Source of the DNA: a virus
Strand: one strand, 5' to 3'
IMG/VR virus record: IMGVR_UViG_3300029258_002295
Span: 1-27,177 of that record
DNA length: 27,177 nucleotides
Shown: positions 13,129 to 20,831 of the stretch, one piece after another
How positions within the stretch are numbered: position 1 is the stretch's first letter
How the letters are laid out: each line of letters begins with the position of its first letter
The notes under the pieces: generated by a model
Database searches by the model: none
What the model was told of the DNA's origin: nothing
Seen by the model: only the letters and a program-made list of their open reading frames with translations
Position numbers and translations under genes: made by a program

Positions 13129-13275
13129 ATGAAGAAGCTGGACCTGGGGAACAACGAGACGATCTCGAAGGGCATCATCGACAACGGCGACGGGACGTTC
13201 ACGGCGATGACCTTCACGCGCTCCAAGACCTTTAAGACTCGCGCCGGTGCCGAGCGCTGGCTGGCCAGAAACTAA
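13129..13275 (+). CDS. Small basic phage protein (48 aa)
   Basis: ATG 13129 is preferred over ATG 13096, because the latter lies at the predicted transcription start while 13129 sits 7 bp after GAGGAGGG. The protein has a G-D-G-T-F-T-A-M-T beta segment followed by S-K-T-F-K-T-R-A-G-A-E-R-W-L-A, a short basic helix. I recall this K-T-x-K-T-R-x-G-A-x-R-W-L ending from tiny phage proteins of unknown function. It has its own strong promoter and a hairpin right after its stop, so it looks like a separate one-gene unit. Confidence 0.75.
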   Translation: MKKLDLGNNETISKGIIDNGDGTFTAMTFTRSKTFKTRAGAERWLARN

Positions 13276-13288
13276 TCCGCCCCTATCC

Positions 13289-13314
13289 CGCCACGCGTCA
13301 CTGGACGCGGGGCG
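13289..13314 (+). terminator. Hairpin after the 48-aa gene
   Basis: CGCC-A-CGCGTC (13289-13299), loop ACTG, GACGCG-G-GGCG (13304-13314): ten base pairs with one A-G mismatch, starting 14 bases past the stop codon. There is no T-tract, so intrinsic termination is uncertain; it may stabilise the transcript end instead. Confidence 0.5.
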
Positions 13315-13377
13315 CAGATAGCGGCACACCGGGTAATTATGTCTGCGTACGAGAGCAAAAACACGGAGGGAAGTGAG

Positions 13378-13590
13378 ATGGCAAGCGGCAACACATGGAC
13401 ACGAATTACCGACTCCGACGGCGGCGGGGGTTTGGGGCTGACGACCGATGGCGAGAAAGAGCAGGCCGAATTCATGGACCGTCACGCAGCGCAGATGTGT
13501 GAGTGCGGCGTGAGTTTCGAGTATCGCCCGACGTGTGGCGTTATGCAGTGCCCGATATGCGGCGAGATAGATTGGGACGCGCCCTGCTAG
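13378..13590 (+). CDS. Small Cys-rich zinc-ribbon-like protein (70 aa)
   Basis: ATG 13378 has a GGAGGGAAGTGAG ribosome site; the in-frame ATG at 13339 has none. The N-terminal 40 residues are Gly/Asp/Thr-rich. The C-terminal half holds C41-x-C43, C53, C58-x2-C61 and a final Cys70, a probable zinc ribbon (C-P-I-C-G). Function unknown. It lies between the hairpin at 13289-13314 and the promoter at 13619-13648. Confidence 0.65.
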   Translation: MASGNTWTRITDSDGGGGLGLTTDGEKEQAEFMDRHAAQMCECGVSFEYRPTCGVMQCPICGEIDWDAPC

Positions 13591-13618
13591 TCTACCACTA
13601 CCTCGAACCATCCACAGA

Positions 13619-13648
13619 TTGACGCACGCCGCACCCGCGCGCTACACT
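13619..13648 (+). promoter_or_regulatory. Probable sigma70-like promoter
   Basis: TTGACG at 13619-13624 and TACACT at 13643-13648, spacing 18 bp. Transcription would start near 13655, just before the GAGGAGAG ribosome site (13656-13663) of the gene at 13670. Confidence 0.55.
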
Positions 13649-13669
13649 GGCCCGCGAGGAGAGCGGCTC

Positions 13670-14077
13670 ATGACGAAAGACACGACGCAGGACTGGGATG
13701 GGGCCCGGTGGGACGGGCGGTCGCTCTACACGTTCGCCCCAGCGATGGTCGCCGTGCAACCCAGGACGGACTGGTATTTCGCGTTTGGGCAGTTCGTCGA
13801 GCTGTCGCCCGGCGCAGAGCTGGTACCGGAGGGCGGGTGCAACGACGGCCTGGTCTGCCGTGTGGTAGACGCGGCGTGGCCGCCTGGGCTACGTGTCCAA
13901 TTCCCGCTGGACAAACTTGGCCAGTGGGCGAACGAGGGCCCGGCCGGGCGCGTCGATCCGACGCAGGTGCTCCGATGCGGCCACGTCAGGCCGGTTGCAG
14001 GATGCCGTCGCTGCCTCTTCCTGGCCCTTCGAAAGAAGGCCGACGCCGAGGGCGTAGAGTGGGACGCCGATGCCTGA
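13670..14077 (+). CDS. Hypothetical protein with CGH-CxxC motif (135 aa)
   Basis: ATG 13670 lies 6 bp after GAGGAGAG and behind a promoter; the open frame upstream to 13619 contains the promoter itself. The beta-rich body includes MVAVQPRTDWYFAFGQF and a WPPGLRVQFPLDKL segment that resembles a small barrel. A zinc-knuckle-like C103-G-H105 and C112-x2-C115 near the C terminus is followed by a basic helix. Family not recognised. It overlaps the next gene by 8 bp. Confidence 0.7.
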   Translation: MTKDTTQDWDGARWDGRSLYTFAPAMVAVQPRTDWYFAFGQFVELSPGAELVPEGGCNDGLVCRVVDAAWPPGLRVQFPLDKLGQWANEGPAGRVDPTQVLRCGHVRPVAGCRRCLFLALRKKADAEGVEWDADA

Positions 14078-14528
14078 CGCCGCCTACGACTACAACCACG
14101 CACGCTACGCCGAGGACGTGAACCTCGCCGCGGCCGATCCCGGATGCCAGCGGTGCCAGGGGACTGGATACACCGGGGCCACCGTCGAGCCGGATGCAGA
14201 GATGCGCACGGCTGGAGTCACGGACCCGATCCCCGTGGTCTGTCGGTGCGTGACGCGCAACAACGGCGTAAAGCCAGGCACGTCGCCGAACGAGCGCGCG
14301 CGGTCACAGATGGAGCGCGGGATCCGTGACGATGTCGCGAGCGGGGCATGGGCGCGCAAGCACGCAGGCGACGTACTCCGCAACGTTCCGCCTTGGCGGC
14401 AGATCATCGTCGCAGCGCGCCTCGAGGAACAGGCTACCACGGTCGAGGATACCGACGCCGCGACCGCCACCGCTTTCCGCGAGGCCGCACGCCTCATCCG
14501 GGAGGGTATCGATGCAGCACTACAGTAA
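14070..14528 (+). CDS. DnaJ-type zinc-motif protein (152 aa)
   Basis: Residues 26-34 read C-Q-R-C-Q-G-T-G-Y, the CxxCxGTG motif of DnaJ-like zinc centres, completed by C58-R-C60 after a short loop. The C-terminal 70 residues are helical (ERARSQMERGIRDDV, then a helix rich in Ala and Glu). One CxxCxG motif is too few for a real DnaJ, so this is probably a small zinc-binding adaptor. It overlaps the next gene by 17 bp. Confidence 0.7.
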   Translation: MPDAAYDYNHARYAEDVNLAAADPGCQRCQGTGYTGATVEPDAEMRTAGVTDPIPVVCRCVTRNNGVKPGTSPNERARSQMERGIRDDVASGAWARKHAGDVLRNVPPWRQIIVAARLEEQATTVEDTDAATATAFREAARLIREGIDAALQ

Positions 14529-14829
14529 CCCAGACTTCGCCCGCGTGGCGTCCGTTGTCCAGACCGGCGCTGGCGACTCGGTCAAGATCCGAGGCACCGG
14601 CACCACGTCGGTCCTCATCGACTCGACGTCCTGGAACGGTACAGCCGTGCTCGAGGGCGCCGTTGCTGGGCACCAGGCGAACGCCGTGTGGGATACCATC
14701 GCCGTGGTCCCCGCCGGGTCGTCCCAGGTGGCCCACGCCCTCCCTCCGCAGTACACCCACATGCGCCTGAATTGTTCGGCGTACACCGCCGGGGACGCCA
14801 AGGTCCACGTCGTCCACGAGCAGGACTAG
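14512..14829 (+). CDS. Beta-rich probable virion protein (105 aa)
   Basis: ATG 14512 lies within the end of the preceding gene behind GGGAGGG. The protein is almost wholly alternating beta strand and turn (SVKIRGTGTTSVLIDSTSW, GTAVLEGAVAG, AVWDTIAVVPAGSSQ, KVHVVHEQD), as in head-decoration or neck proteins. It comes directly before the portal gene, which fits a structural role. The exact role is unknown. Confidence 0.65.
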   Translation: MQHYSNPDFARVASVVQTGAGDSVKIRGTGTTSVLIDSTSWNGTAVLEGAVAGHQANAVWDTIAVVPAGSSQVAHALPPQYTHMRLNCSAYTAGDAKVHVVHEQD

Positions 14830-14832
14830 ACC

Positions 14833-16725
14833 GTGGGGGGACCGCGAGCACGCAAGCGGAAGGGCGACTCCAAGATCGACCCGGTAGTCGAGGGCGACCT
14901 CCAGGACGTGGAGGGGATTGACGATCTCCTCGCCAAGGCCCGCGTACTCACCGGCAAGGCCAAGACAACCCAGGACGCGCTGGCCGCCCTGAACAACCTC
15001 CGCCAGGCGGCGAAGGAAGCCAAGGCCGTCACGCCCCGGTACGACCCGGAGGCCCTCGCCCTTTACGCCGAGGTGTCCGAGGCGCTGCGCACGAACATCG
15101 ATGGCTACGTCACGAACATCGAGAGCCACGGCCACCGGTTCGACCCCGTTGTCGACCTCCAAGAGGACGGCATCCGCGAGAAGATTCGCCGGGCGCTTGC
15201 GATGGACAAGTACCTCGACACGGTCGACATCGCAAGGGAAAAGCTCGCCGAGGCGAGAAACAGAACGGAACGAGAGGCGGCCGAGGCGGCTGTCGCGCAG
15301 GCCGAGGAGCAGCTAGTAGACCCGGCAACGGTCACCGACGAGCAGGTCGATACAGCGATTGCAGATCTTCGGCTCCGAATCGACCAGGACAGGTTCCTCG
15401 CCACCGCGTGGTTCAACAACTGCGCCACGGCAACGGACCACTCGTTCGAGAACCTCCGCCGGCTGAAGCGCGCCGGCGAGGAGGCCGTCGGCCACGCCGC
15501 GTGGGAGTGCCTGCGGGACTCAACCGGCAGGCTTCGTCGGCTGAAGCACATCGCCTCGCACACCGTCTACCCGGTCGCCCTGATCCCCGAGGACACCGTC
15601 TCTGTTTCGCAGTCCGAGATGGTCAGCCCGGTCACCTGGCGCGACTTCCCGGTCGACCAAGTGATGCCACGCTACGTCCAGATCGACCCCGAGACGGGGA
15701 CACGGACGTACTTCAAGACACTGGGCGACCCGCGTGTCATCTCCCAGGTCAAGGGGCTACCGTACGAGGACGACAAGGCACTCCAGGAGGCAGAGCGAGA
15801 CGAGGATGCCGATGTGGTCGTCGACGTCCCGCACGCGAACGAGGTGATCTGGTTCGACGTGCACTCCGACCTGACCCCCGCCGGCGTTCCTCGATGGATC
15901 GGCGCCCTGCTCGAGGTGCTAGGCAACCGCGGTGCGTCCGAGGTCAACTACACCTACCTGGACAACAAGGCTGTTCCGCCGGCCCTGCTGATGGTCGACG
16001 GGCGTCTCCGCCGCGGGGCTCGCGAGCGGATCAAGCAGTTCTTCAAGGTCGGGGTGAAGGGTCGCCGGAATTGGGACCGCGTCGCCGTCATCGACGACGC
16101 CCTGATGGACGCCGCGCCGAACGAGGACGCCAAGCGCCGCCCGGTCGAGTTCATCTCTCTGATGGACCTCCAGCGCGGGGACGCTCTGTTCCGAGAGTAC
16201 CGGGCAGACAACCGCGACGTCATCGGAGCCAACTTCCGCCAGCCGGCCCCGCTCCGCGGCGAGGTGCCCAAGGACCTCAACCGGGCGACCTACTACGGGG
16301 CGCTCAGGTTCGGCGAGGAGCAGGTATACGCCCCCGAGCGAAACGCGTTCGACGCGTACATCAACGCCACCCTGATGCCGGCCATCGGATTCCGCTACGT
16401 GCGGTTCCGCTCGAACTCGCCGGTCATCGTAGACCCCGATCTGAGGGTCAAGCTGCTCGAGATGTACTCCAAGTACGCCGGGGTCAACCCGGCTCATCTG
16501 CGCGTACTGGCCGCCGACGACTTCAACATGCCGCAGCTCCTCGAGGGCCTCGATGCGGCCTACCTCCAGCAGCCGCTTCAGCTGACACTCGCCACCGGAG
16601 GCGGCGCTGGAGAGACAGCGGAGCAGGTCGAGATGCGACTCGCCGCGATCGAGGACATGGTTGCCGCCGACGCGTGGGCCAGGCTCAACGGAGACGAGCC
16701 GCCCCCGGGCGAGGAGGGTGCGTGA
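14833..16725 (+). CDS. Phage portal protein (PBSX/HK97-like family)
   Basis: Dodecameric ring at the packaging vertex through which DNA enters and leaves the head. 630 residues from GTG 14833. The core family segments are clear: V352-P-R-W-I-G-A-L-L-E-V-L-G, then EVNYTYLDNKAVPPALLMVDG-type sequence, and N467-FRQPAPLRGEVPKDLNRAT followed by ALRFGEEQVYAPE. Between residues about 110 and 200 there is a charged coiled-coil segment (REKLAEARNRTEREAAEAAV), longer than I expect in this family. A coiled-coil-poor Pro/Glu tail ends the protein. It is followed in GTGA overlap by a 62-residue gene. Assignment rests on these motifs and on the gene order portal, minor head, protease, capsid. Confidence 0.9.
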   Translation: MGGPRARKRKGDSKIDPVVEGDLQDVEGIDDLLAKARVLTGKAKTTQDALAALNNLRQAAKEAKAVTPRYDPEALALYAEVSEALRTNIDGYVTNIESHGHRFDPVVDLQEDGIREKIRRALAMDKYLDTVDIAREKLAEARNRTEREAAEAAVAQAEEQLVDPATVTDEQVDTAIADLRLRIDQDRFLATAWFNNCATATDHSFENLRRLKRAGEEAVGHAAWECLRDSTGRLRRLKHIASHTVYPVALIPEDTVSVSQSEMVSPVTWRDFPVDQVMPRYVQIDPETGTRTYFKTLGDPRVISQVKGLPYEDDKALQEAERDEDADVVVDVPHANEVIWFDVHSDLTPAGVPRWIGALLEVLGNRGASEVNYTYLDNKAVPPALLMVDGRLRRGARERIKQFFKVGVKGRRNWDRVAVIDDALMDAAPNEDAKRRPVEFISLMDLQRGDALFREYRADNRDVIGANFRQPAPLRGEVPKDLNRATYYGALRFGEEQVYAPERNAFDAYINATLMPAIGFRYVRFRSNSPVIVDPDLRVKLLEMYSKYAGVNPAHLRVLAADDFNMPQLLEGLDAAYLQQPLQLTLATGGGAGETAEQVEMRLAAIEDMVAADAWARLNGDEPPPGEEGA

Positions 16726-16910
16726 CCGAGGTCGTCTGCGAGCGCCTCTCAGGCGGAGCACGACGGTGCGTCCGGGTCACCCTGGACATCGACACTCTTG
16801 AACGGGCCTACCGCGGTTACATCGACCGCGGTGACGGCGTCGTCCACCTACAGCCGCAGTGGTGCGACCACCTACGCGAGGCGGTGGCCTGGTGCATGGA
16901 GGCCCCATGA
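16722..16910 (+). CDS. Small hypothetical protein (62 aa)
   Basis: GTG 16722 overlaps the portal stop in GTGA and follows GAGGAGGG; the stop overlaps the next start in ATGA. The peptide has a beta N terminus (RRCVRVTLDIDTLERAY) and a helical C terminus with four Cys in total. Its two-sided coupling inside the head operon supports expression. Function unknown. Confidence 0.68.
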   Translation: MTEVVCERLSGGARRCVRVTLDIDTLERAYRGYIDRGDGVVHLQPQWCDHLREAVAWCMEAP

Positions 16911-17281
16911 GGGACCGGGAGTGGTATCGCGGCCCGTGGCGGGCAGAGCCGTTCCGTAAGGTGTCGCTCGCTCGTCCCGAGATGGGCGTCGTCATGGACC
17001 ACGTTCGCGATGACGGCACGCCCTCCGGGTTCGTCGTCCTCCGCTGCCCGGCGTGCCACACGGTCGGGTTCATGGTGGGCCAGGTGGCCGAGGCGGACCC
17101 GGCGACCGTGGACCGCGCGCTCCACTGCGGGTGCTCGCGCTGTGGTGTCGACTTCGCCATCACGGGCGGCGTTGCGGTCCCGGTCGAGCCTAAGGCCCCG
17201 ACCTACCCGGACCCGCCGGCTGGTACCAAGCGCCCGCCCCTGCTCGACTGCAACGGATCCACCATCCACGCCGGAGCGTAG
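16907..17281 (+). CDS. Zinc-ribbon protein between portal and minor head genes (124 aa)
   Basis: ATG 16907 has GGAGG at 16898-16902 and an ATGA overlap with the preceding gene. A zinc ribbon is formed by C47-x2-C50 and C74-x-C76-x2-C79, with strands either side (FVVLRCPACHTVGFMV; CGVDFAITGG). The C-terminal tail is Pro-rich and probably flexible. A zinc ribbon in this position of a head operon is unusual; it may be a minor head or assembly factor. Not recognised as a named family. Confidence 0.7.
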   Translation: MRDREWYRGPWRAEPFRKVSLARPEMGVVMDHVRDDGTPSGFVVLRCPACHTVGFMVGQVAEADPATVDRALHCGCSRCGVDFAITGGVAVPVEPKAPTYPDPPAGTKRPPLLDCNGSTIHAGA

Positions 17282-17284
17282 GTC

Positions 17285-19393
17285 GTGGAGCGGTACGGCA
17301 CCGCCGCGCCGGCTACGGGTCTCGCGACCCTCTGGCCCTACCGCCAACTCGGCACTCACGAGGGCGGGGCCCGCCACGCCGTAGGCGCACCGGCGTACCG
17401 CAACGCTCACGGATGGGCCGTACGAACCGCTGACGGGCTGGCCCTCCCCGTATCAGGGGGCGCGAACTCGGCGCGCAAGAGGGCGATGGTCCTCGGCGGA
17501 GGGGTCACCTACGAGGCGATCGCCGTTGGCCCAACCGGGACGGTCCTGTTCGCTGCTCGAGAGCGGATCACGGCTCCGGCGTGCGGATGCGGCGCGCACG
17601 TGCCGGCAGGCGGGGTCCTTGTCGGTGTCGACGGCCTGCTCCTGAAGGGCCAGGGCAACCCTCGGAACTCCGTCGTCTTCGGGCGCATCGTGTCGAACCT
17701 CACTGGGGCGCTCTCGCGTTCTGACGCTGCCTGGGTCCGCCCATACCTCGAGCGCTACCTCGACGGTTTGTCCGATGTCGATTGGCCAAACGCGACCGGC
17801 GCGCAGGCGGACAAGGCGTGGGCCCGTGCCCAGCGCGTGCTACGGCGGGCGAACGTCAGCGAGCTGATCCCGACATGGGTGGCGCACGTACGATCGACCG
17901 GCGAGACGACCGCCAGAGGAACGCGGCGGGCCGTGCGCGGCGAGTTCCTTCCACGGGTGGGAGTACAGCTATCGCAGCGCGAGTTGACCGCTATGGCGAG
18001 GATCGGGGCGCAGAGCGGCTGGTGGGTGCGCGACGAGATGGGGCGCCGGTCCGATCGTCTCACCCAGCGAGCGCGCGGGATCGTTCAGCGTGGCATCCGC
18101 GACGGCCTCGGCCGCGACCAGATCGCCAGCGACCTCCAGAACCAGATTCCAGGCCTGTGGAAGCAGTACGGCCACAACTACGCTCGAGTGACCGCCGCGG
18201 TCGCGACGGCCAGGGCGCGGAGCTACGCGTCGCTCACGTCTTACCAGACGGCCTCGATTGAATGGGTGGAAATTGTAGCGGTACACGATGAGAGAACTAC
18301 CGAGGTGTGTAGGTTCATGGACGGGCAAATCCTACCCGTAGGACAGTCCATCGAGCTGCTCGACGCCGGGGCCAGCGTCCAGGACCCGGAGGACATCCGG
18401 ACGGTCAACCCGTTCATGCAGGTGCGCAGCGACAGAGATACGCGGCAGCAGTACATCCAAACGACGACCGGCGTGCGCGTCGCCGACGTACTCCGGAGCG
18501 GGGTAGGGAGTCGCGACGACCGCGGCCAGCATCTCGCGCGGTTGATGGGATCGCAGCTGATCGCCGAGGCCAGCGTCGGCGTTCCCCCGTACCACTTCGG
18601 CTGTCGGTCTACGGACGTCCCGCGGACCGACCTGTTCCAGGTCCCGCTCGCAATGCCGATGCGCTCGGTCGGTATCCCCGCGCGCGAGCCGCCGGCGGTC
18701 ATCCCGCAGGCCATTCGGCCGGCACCGTCGCCGGGCGTCACGCCGACGCCGCGCCCAGCGGCGCCCACCGCGCCTGCCGCCAGGGCCCCAGCGCCGGGGC
18801 GCCCGGTCCAGACGTTCGACGCCGAGAACAGGGCGTGGGAGTTGGGCGAACCGCCGCCGGGCGACATAGAGGCGTTCTCAGATTGGGGATGGCGGCAGGG
18901 GATCGCGATGATCCGCCAGGTGCCTCCCCGCGTCGACCAGGCGCGCAAGGCGATCACGGAGGCCGTCACCAAGGCAGCCGAGGCCGCAAACCGGGCTATC
19001 TCGCCGCAGAAGTCGGGCGAGGTTGTGCTCGAGCAGTTCGAGGAGACGGTCCACGGCGGGGTCAAAAAGGCCGTAGACAGAGTCCGGTCCGCACGGACCG
19101 GAGGACTCCAAAAGGCGGCCACCCTGCCGAGAGACCGCGCGGCTGCGTGGCAGCGGGACCGCTGGGCGTCCGATGGTGAGCCGCTCGCCGTTGGCGATGG
19201 CGTCACCCAAGTCCCGGGGCGCTGGTACGATCCGTGGTGTGGGCGTCTAGGTGTGGTACAGCAGCTGACGGCCCCGATCGAGGACGCCCTGGTCGCCGGC
19301 GATACCCGCACGATCGGGGACGCGTGGAACCACAACCCCGACCACGTGGCGTTCGTATTGGCCTACCTCGGCGGGGCGTGGGACGAGCCATGA
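17285..19393 (+). CDS. Minor head / head-morphogenesis protein (Mu gpF-like domain)
   Basis: 702 residues from GTG 17285. The middle third holds the Mu gpF-like domain: a helical run (LTQRARGIVQRGIRDGLGRD), the T-A-R-A-R-S-Y-A helix, V333-H334-D335-E336-R337-T-T-E-V-C342-R-F-M-D-G, and the closing P-Y-H437-F-G-C440-R. This family sits next to the portal and helps start capsid assembly or injection. Residues about 1-120 are beta-rich and include CGCG. A Pro/Ala linker (about 470-520) leads to a helical C-terminal region of about 180 residues, so it is much longer than a minimal gpF. A 90-bp segment coding the conserved core has unlike codon use. Confidence 0.85.
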   Translation: MERYGTAAPATGLATLWPYRQLGTHEGGARHAVGAPAYRNAHGWAVRTADGLALPVSGGANSARKRAMVLGGGVTYEAIAVGPTGTVLFAARERITAPACGCGAHVPAGGVLVGVDGLLLKGQGNPRNSVVFGRIVSNLTGALSRSDAAWVRPYLERYLDGLSDVDWPNATGAQADKAWARAQRVLRRANVSELIPTWVAHVRSTGETTARGTRRAVRGEFLPRVGVQLSQRELTAMARIGAQSGWWVRDEMGRRSDRLTQRARGIVQRGIRDGLGRDQIASDLQNQIPGLWKQYGHNYARVTAAVATARARSYASLTSYQTASIEWVEIVAVHDERTTEVCRFMDGQILPVGQSIELLDAGASVQDPEDIRTVNPFMQVRSDRDTRQQYIQTTTGVRVADVLRSGVGSRDDRGQHLARLMGSQLIAEASVGVPPYHFGCRSTDVPRTDLFQVPLAMPMRSVGIPAREPPAVIPQAIRPAPSPGVTPTPRPAAPTAPAARAPAPGRPVQTFDAENRAWELGEPPPGDIEAFSDWGWRQGIAMIRQVPPRVDQARKAITEAVTKAAEAANRAISPQKSGEVVLEQFEETVHGGVKKAVDRVRSARTGGLQKAATLPRDRAAAWQRDRWASDGEPLAVGDGVTQVPGRWYDPWCGRLGVVQQLTAPIEDALVAGDTRTIGDAWNHNPDHVAFVLAYLGGAWDEP

Positions 19394-19707
19394 AGGTCAC
19401 TTTCCCCGTGCTGGACCGCGACACGCTCGAGCCCGTGGCGTTCGCCACGTACACCGGGACGCTCCGCTCTGGACGTCTCCGTGTCCACGAGGTCGAGGGC
19501 CAGTCCGAGCGGGCGGGCCAGCTTCGCGACATCATCGCAGCGCGTCAGGACCTCAGGTCTGTCGCGTTCAAGGCACCGCGCGGTACTCGTCAGCGAGGAT
19601 GGGCCGGTCTGTACGGCACGGCGGCCGCCCTGGCGAGGGTTGCGGGTGCAATTCGGCTCGTGCTAGGTTGGGACAAGGTGGAGTGGCCACCGAGCGCGGA
19701 GGGCTAG
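19390..19707 (+). CDS. Hypothetical head-operon protein (105 aa)
   Basis: ATG 19390 overlaps the minor head stop in ATGA. An N-terminal beta segment (MKVTFPVLDRDTLEPVAFAT) is followed by a helical, Arg/Ala-rich middle and a W-rich end. It is basic and soluble. No family recognised; position suggests a head-completion or assembly accessory. Confidence 0.68.
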   Translation: MKVTFPVLDRDTLEPVAFATYTGTLRSGRLRVHEVEGQSERAGQLRDIIAARQDLRSVAFKAPRGTRQRGWAGLYGTAAALARVAGAIRLVLGWDKVEWPPSAEG

Positions 19708-19708
19708 C

Positions 19709-20113
19709 GTGTCGCATCTTTGGGTTCCCAGACAGCACCGGTCAGACCAGGGAGGGACCTTCCCGTCCCTACCGGAGCTTCGGGAGAACAAGGAGTGGTT
19801 CCGGTCCGCACAGACGGCCTACACGAAGGCCATATCCGCGTCGTTTGCCACGGTTGACGAGCGGGGGCACGAGCAGATTCCGCGTCAGATTCAAGCGTCC
19901 GAGGGGGAGCTGAAGCGGCGGATGGACATCCTGTACCGGTGGACCGAGCGCCTGCGCTTCGACCACCACTACTCGCTGCCGCGCATCTTCCAGACGGACG
20001 TCCTGGCGCGGGCCTTGCGAGCCGAGATCGAGGGCGAGGACTTCGTGCCGTCCGACCGGACAACCTGGCGACGGCCCAACCACCAGGGAGACGAGACCAA
20101 TGGCGAAGATTGA
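19709..20113 (+). CDS. Hypothetical head-operon protein (134 aa)
   Basis: GTG 19709 starts one base after the upstream stop and uses GGAGGG in the end of that gene. Mostly charged helices, with a W-R-T-E-R-L-R-F central part. The last 14 bp overlap the next gene. No membrane segment, signal or catalytic motif seen; function unknown. Confidence 0.68.
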   Translation: MSHLWVPRQHRSDQGGTFPSLPELRENKEWFRSAQTAYTKAISASFATVDERGHEQIPRQIQASEGELKRRMDILYRWTERLRFDHHYSLPRIFQTDVLARALRAEIEGEDFVPSDRTTWRRPNHQGDETNGED

Positions 20114-20831
20114 CACTGTCATCCAGACGATGACGCTCGGCGAGTTCCGCAAGTACCAGGAGGCCGAGCTGTCGGCCATCGAGACCAGCAAGGACGCGGA
20201 CCGTCTGGCCCTGCTGAAGCGGGCGATCGAGTTCGTCAAGGAGTCGGGTGCAACCGACGACGATGCCAAGGTAGTCGTCGAGGTTCGCAAGGATGCCGGC
20301 GGCGACGCCGACCTGAGCGCGGTGCTCGAGCGTCTGGCTGCCCTCGAGGCTAAGACGAGCGGTGCTCCCGACGCCGACGCGGACGAGACTCCCGAGGACC
20401 CGAGCGCCAAGGAAGCGGGAGAGACCGACGTGACGGCCGCTCTCGCCGTCGAGGCCCTGACCGCGATGGCCTCCAGAATGGAGGCGCTGAAGGCCAAGGT
20501 CGACAGCGGCAACCTGACGACCGAGGACGTGGACAACGCGTTCGACGGGCAGTGGGCCCTGCGCAACCTGCTCGAGGCCGCCGCCGCGACCCTCGCCAAG
20601 CGCGAGGATGCGCCGGACGCCGAGGCCGTCAAGCGCGTCATCGACAAGCTGGCGCCGGTCGCCGACGAGACCCCGGACGAGACTCCGGCCGACGACCCGA
20701 GCACCAAGGGCGCCACCGGTGAAGGCGACGCCTCCGAGGCCACCGAGTGGCCGAGCGACCTGAGCGCCGAGGCCATGGCGGGCCAGGACGACGAGCAGAC
20801 CGCCAAGGGGCGGATGTACTTCGAGGCCTAG
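20100..20831 (+). CDS. Acidic Ala/Asp-rich protein, candidate capsid scaffold
   Basis: 243 residues, strongly acidic and rich in Ala, Asp, Glu and Pro, with three helical blocks (residues about 10-50, 60-85, 110-175) joined by disordered linkers such as DETPEDPSAKEAG and DETPDETPADDPST. That composition and its place directly before the prohead protease and two genes before the capsid gene match scaffolding or capsid-assembly proteins, but no sequence motif proves it. ATG 20100 overlaps the previous gene. The stop is directly followed by the protease start. Confidence 0.6.
   Translation: MAKIDTVIQTMTLGEFRKYQEAELSAIETSKDADRLALLKRAIEFVKESGATDDDAKVVVEVRKDAGGDADLSAVLERLAALEAKTSGAPDADADETPEDPSAKEAGETDVTAALAVEALTAMASRMEALKAKVDSGNLTTEDVDNAFDGQWALRNLLEAAAATLAKREDAPDAEAVKRVIDKLAPVADETPDETPADDPSTKGATGEGDASEATEWPSDLSAEAMAGQDDEQTAKGRMYFEA

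Noticed and set aside
15408-16721. Long Arg/Gly-rich frame over the portal gene
   Set aside because: A shadow frame; only its last 62 codons from GTG 16722 behave like a real gene and are listed.
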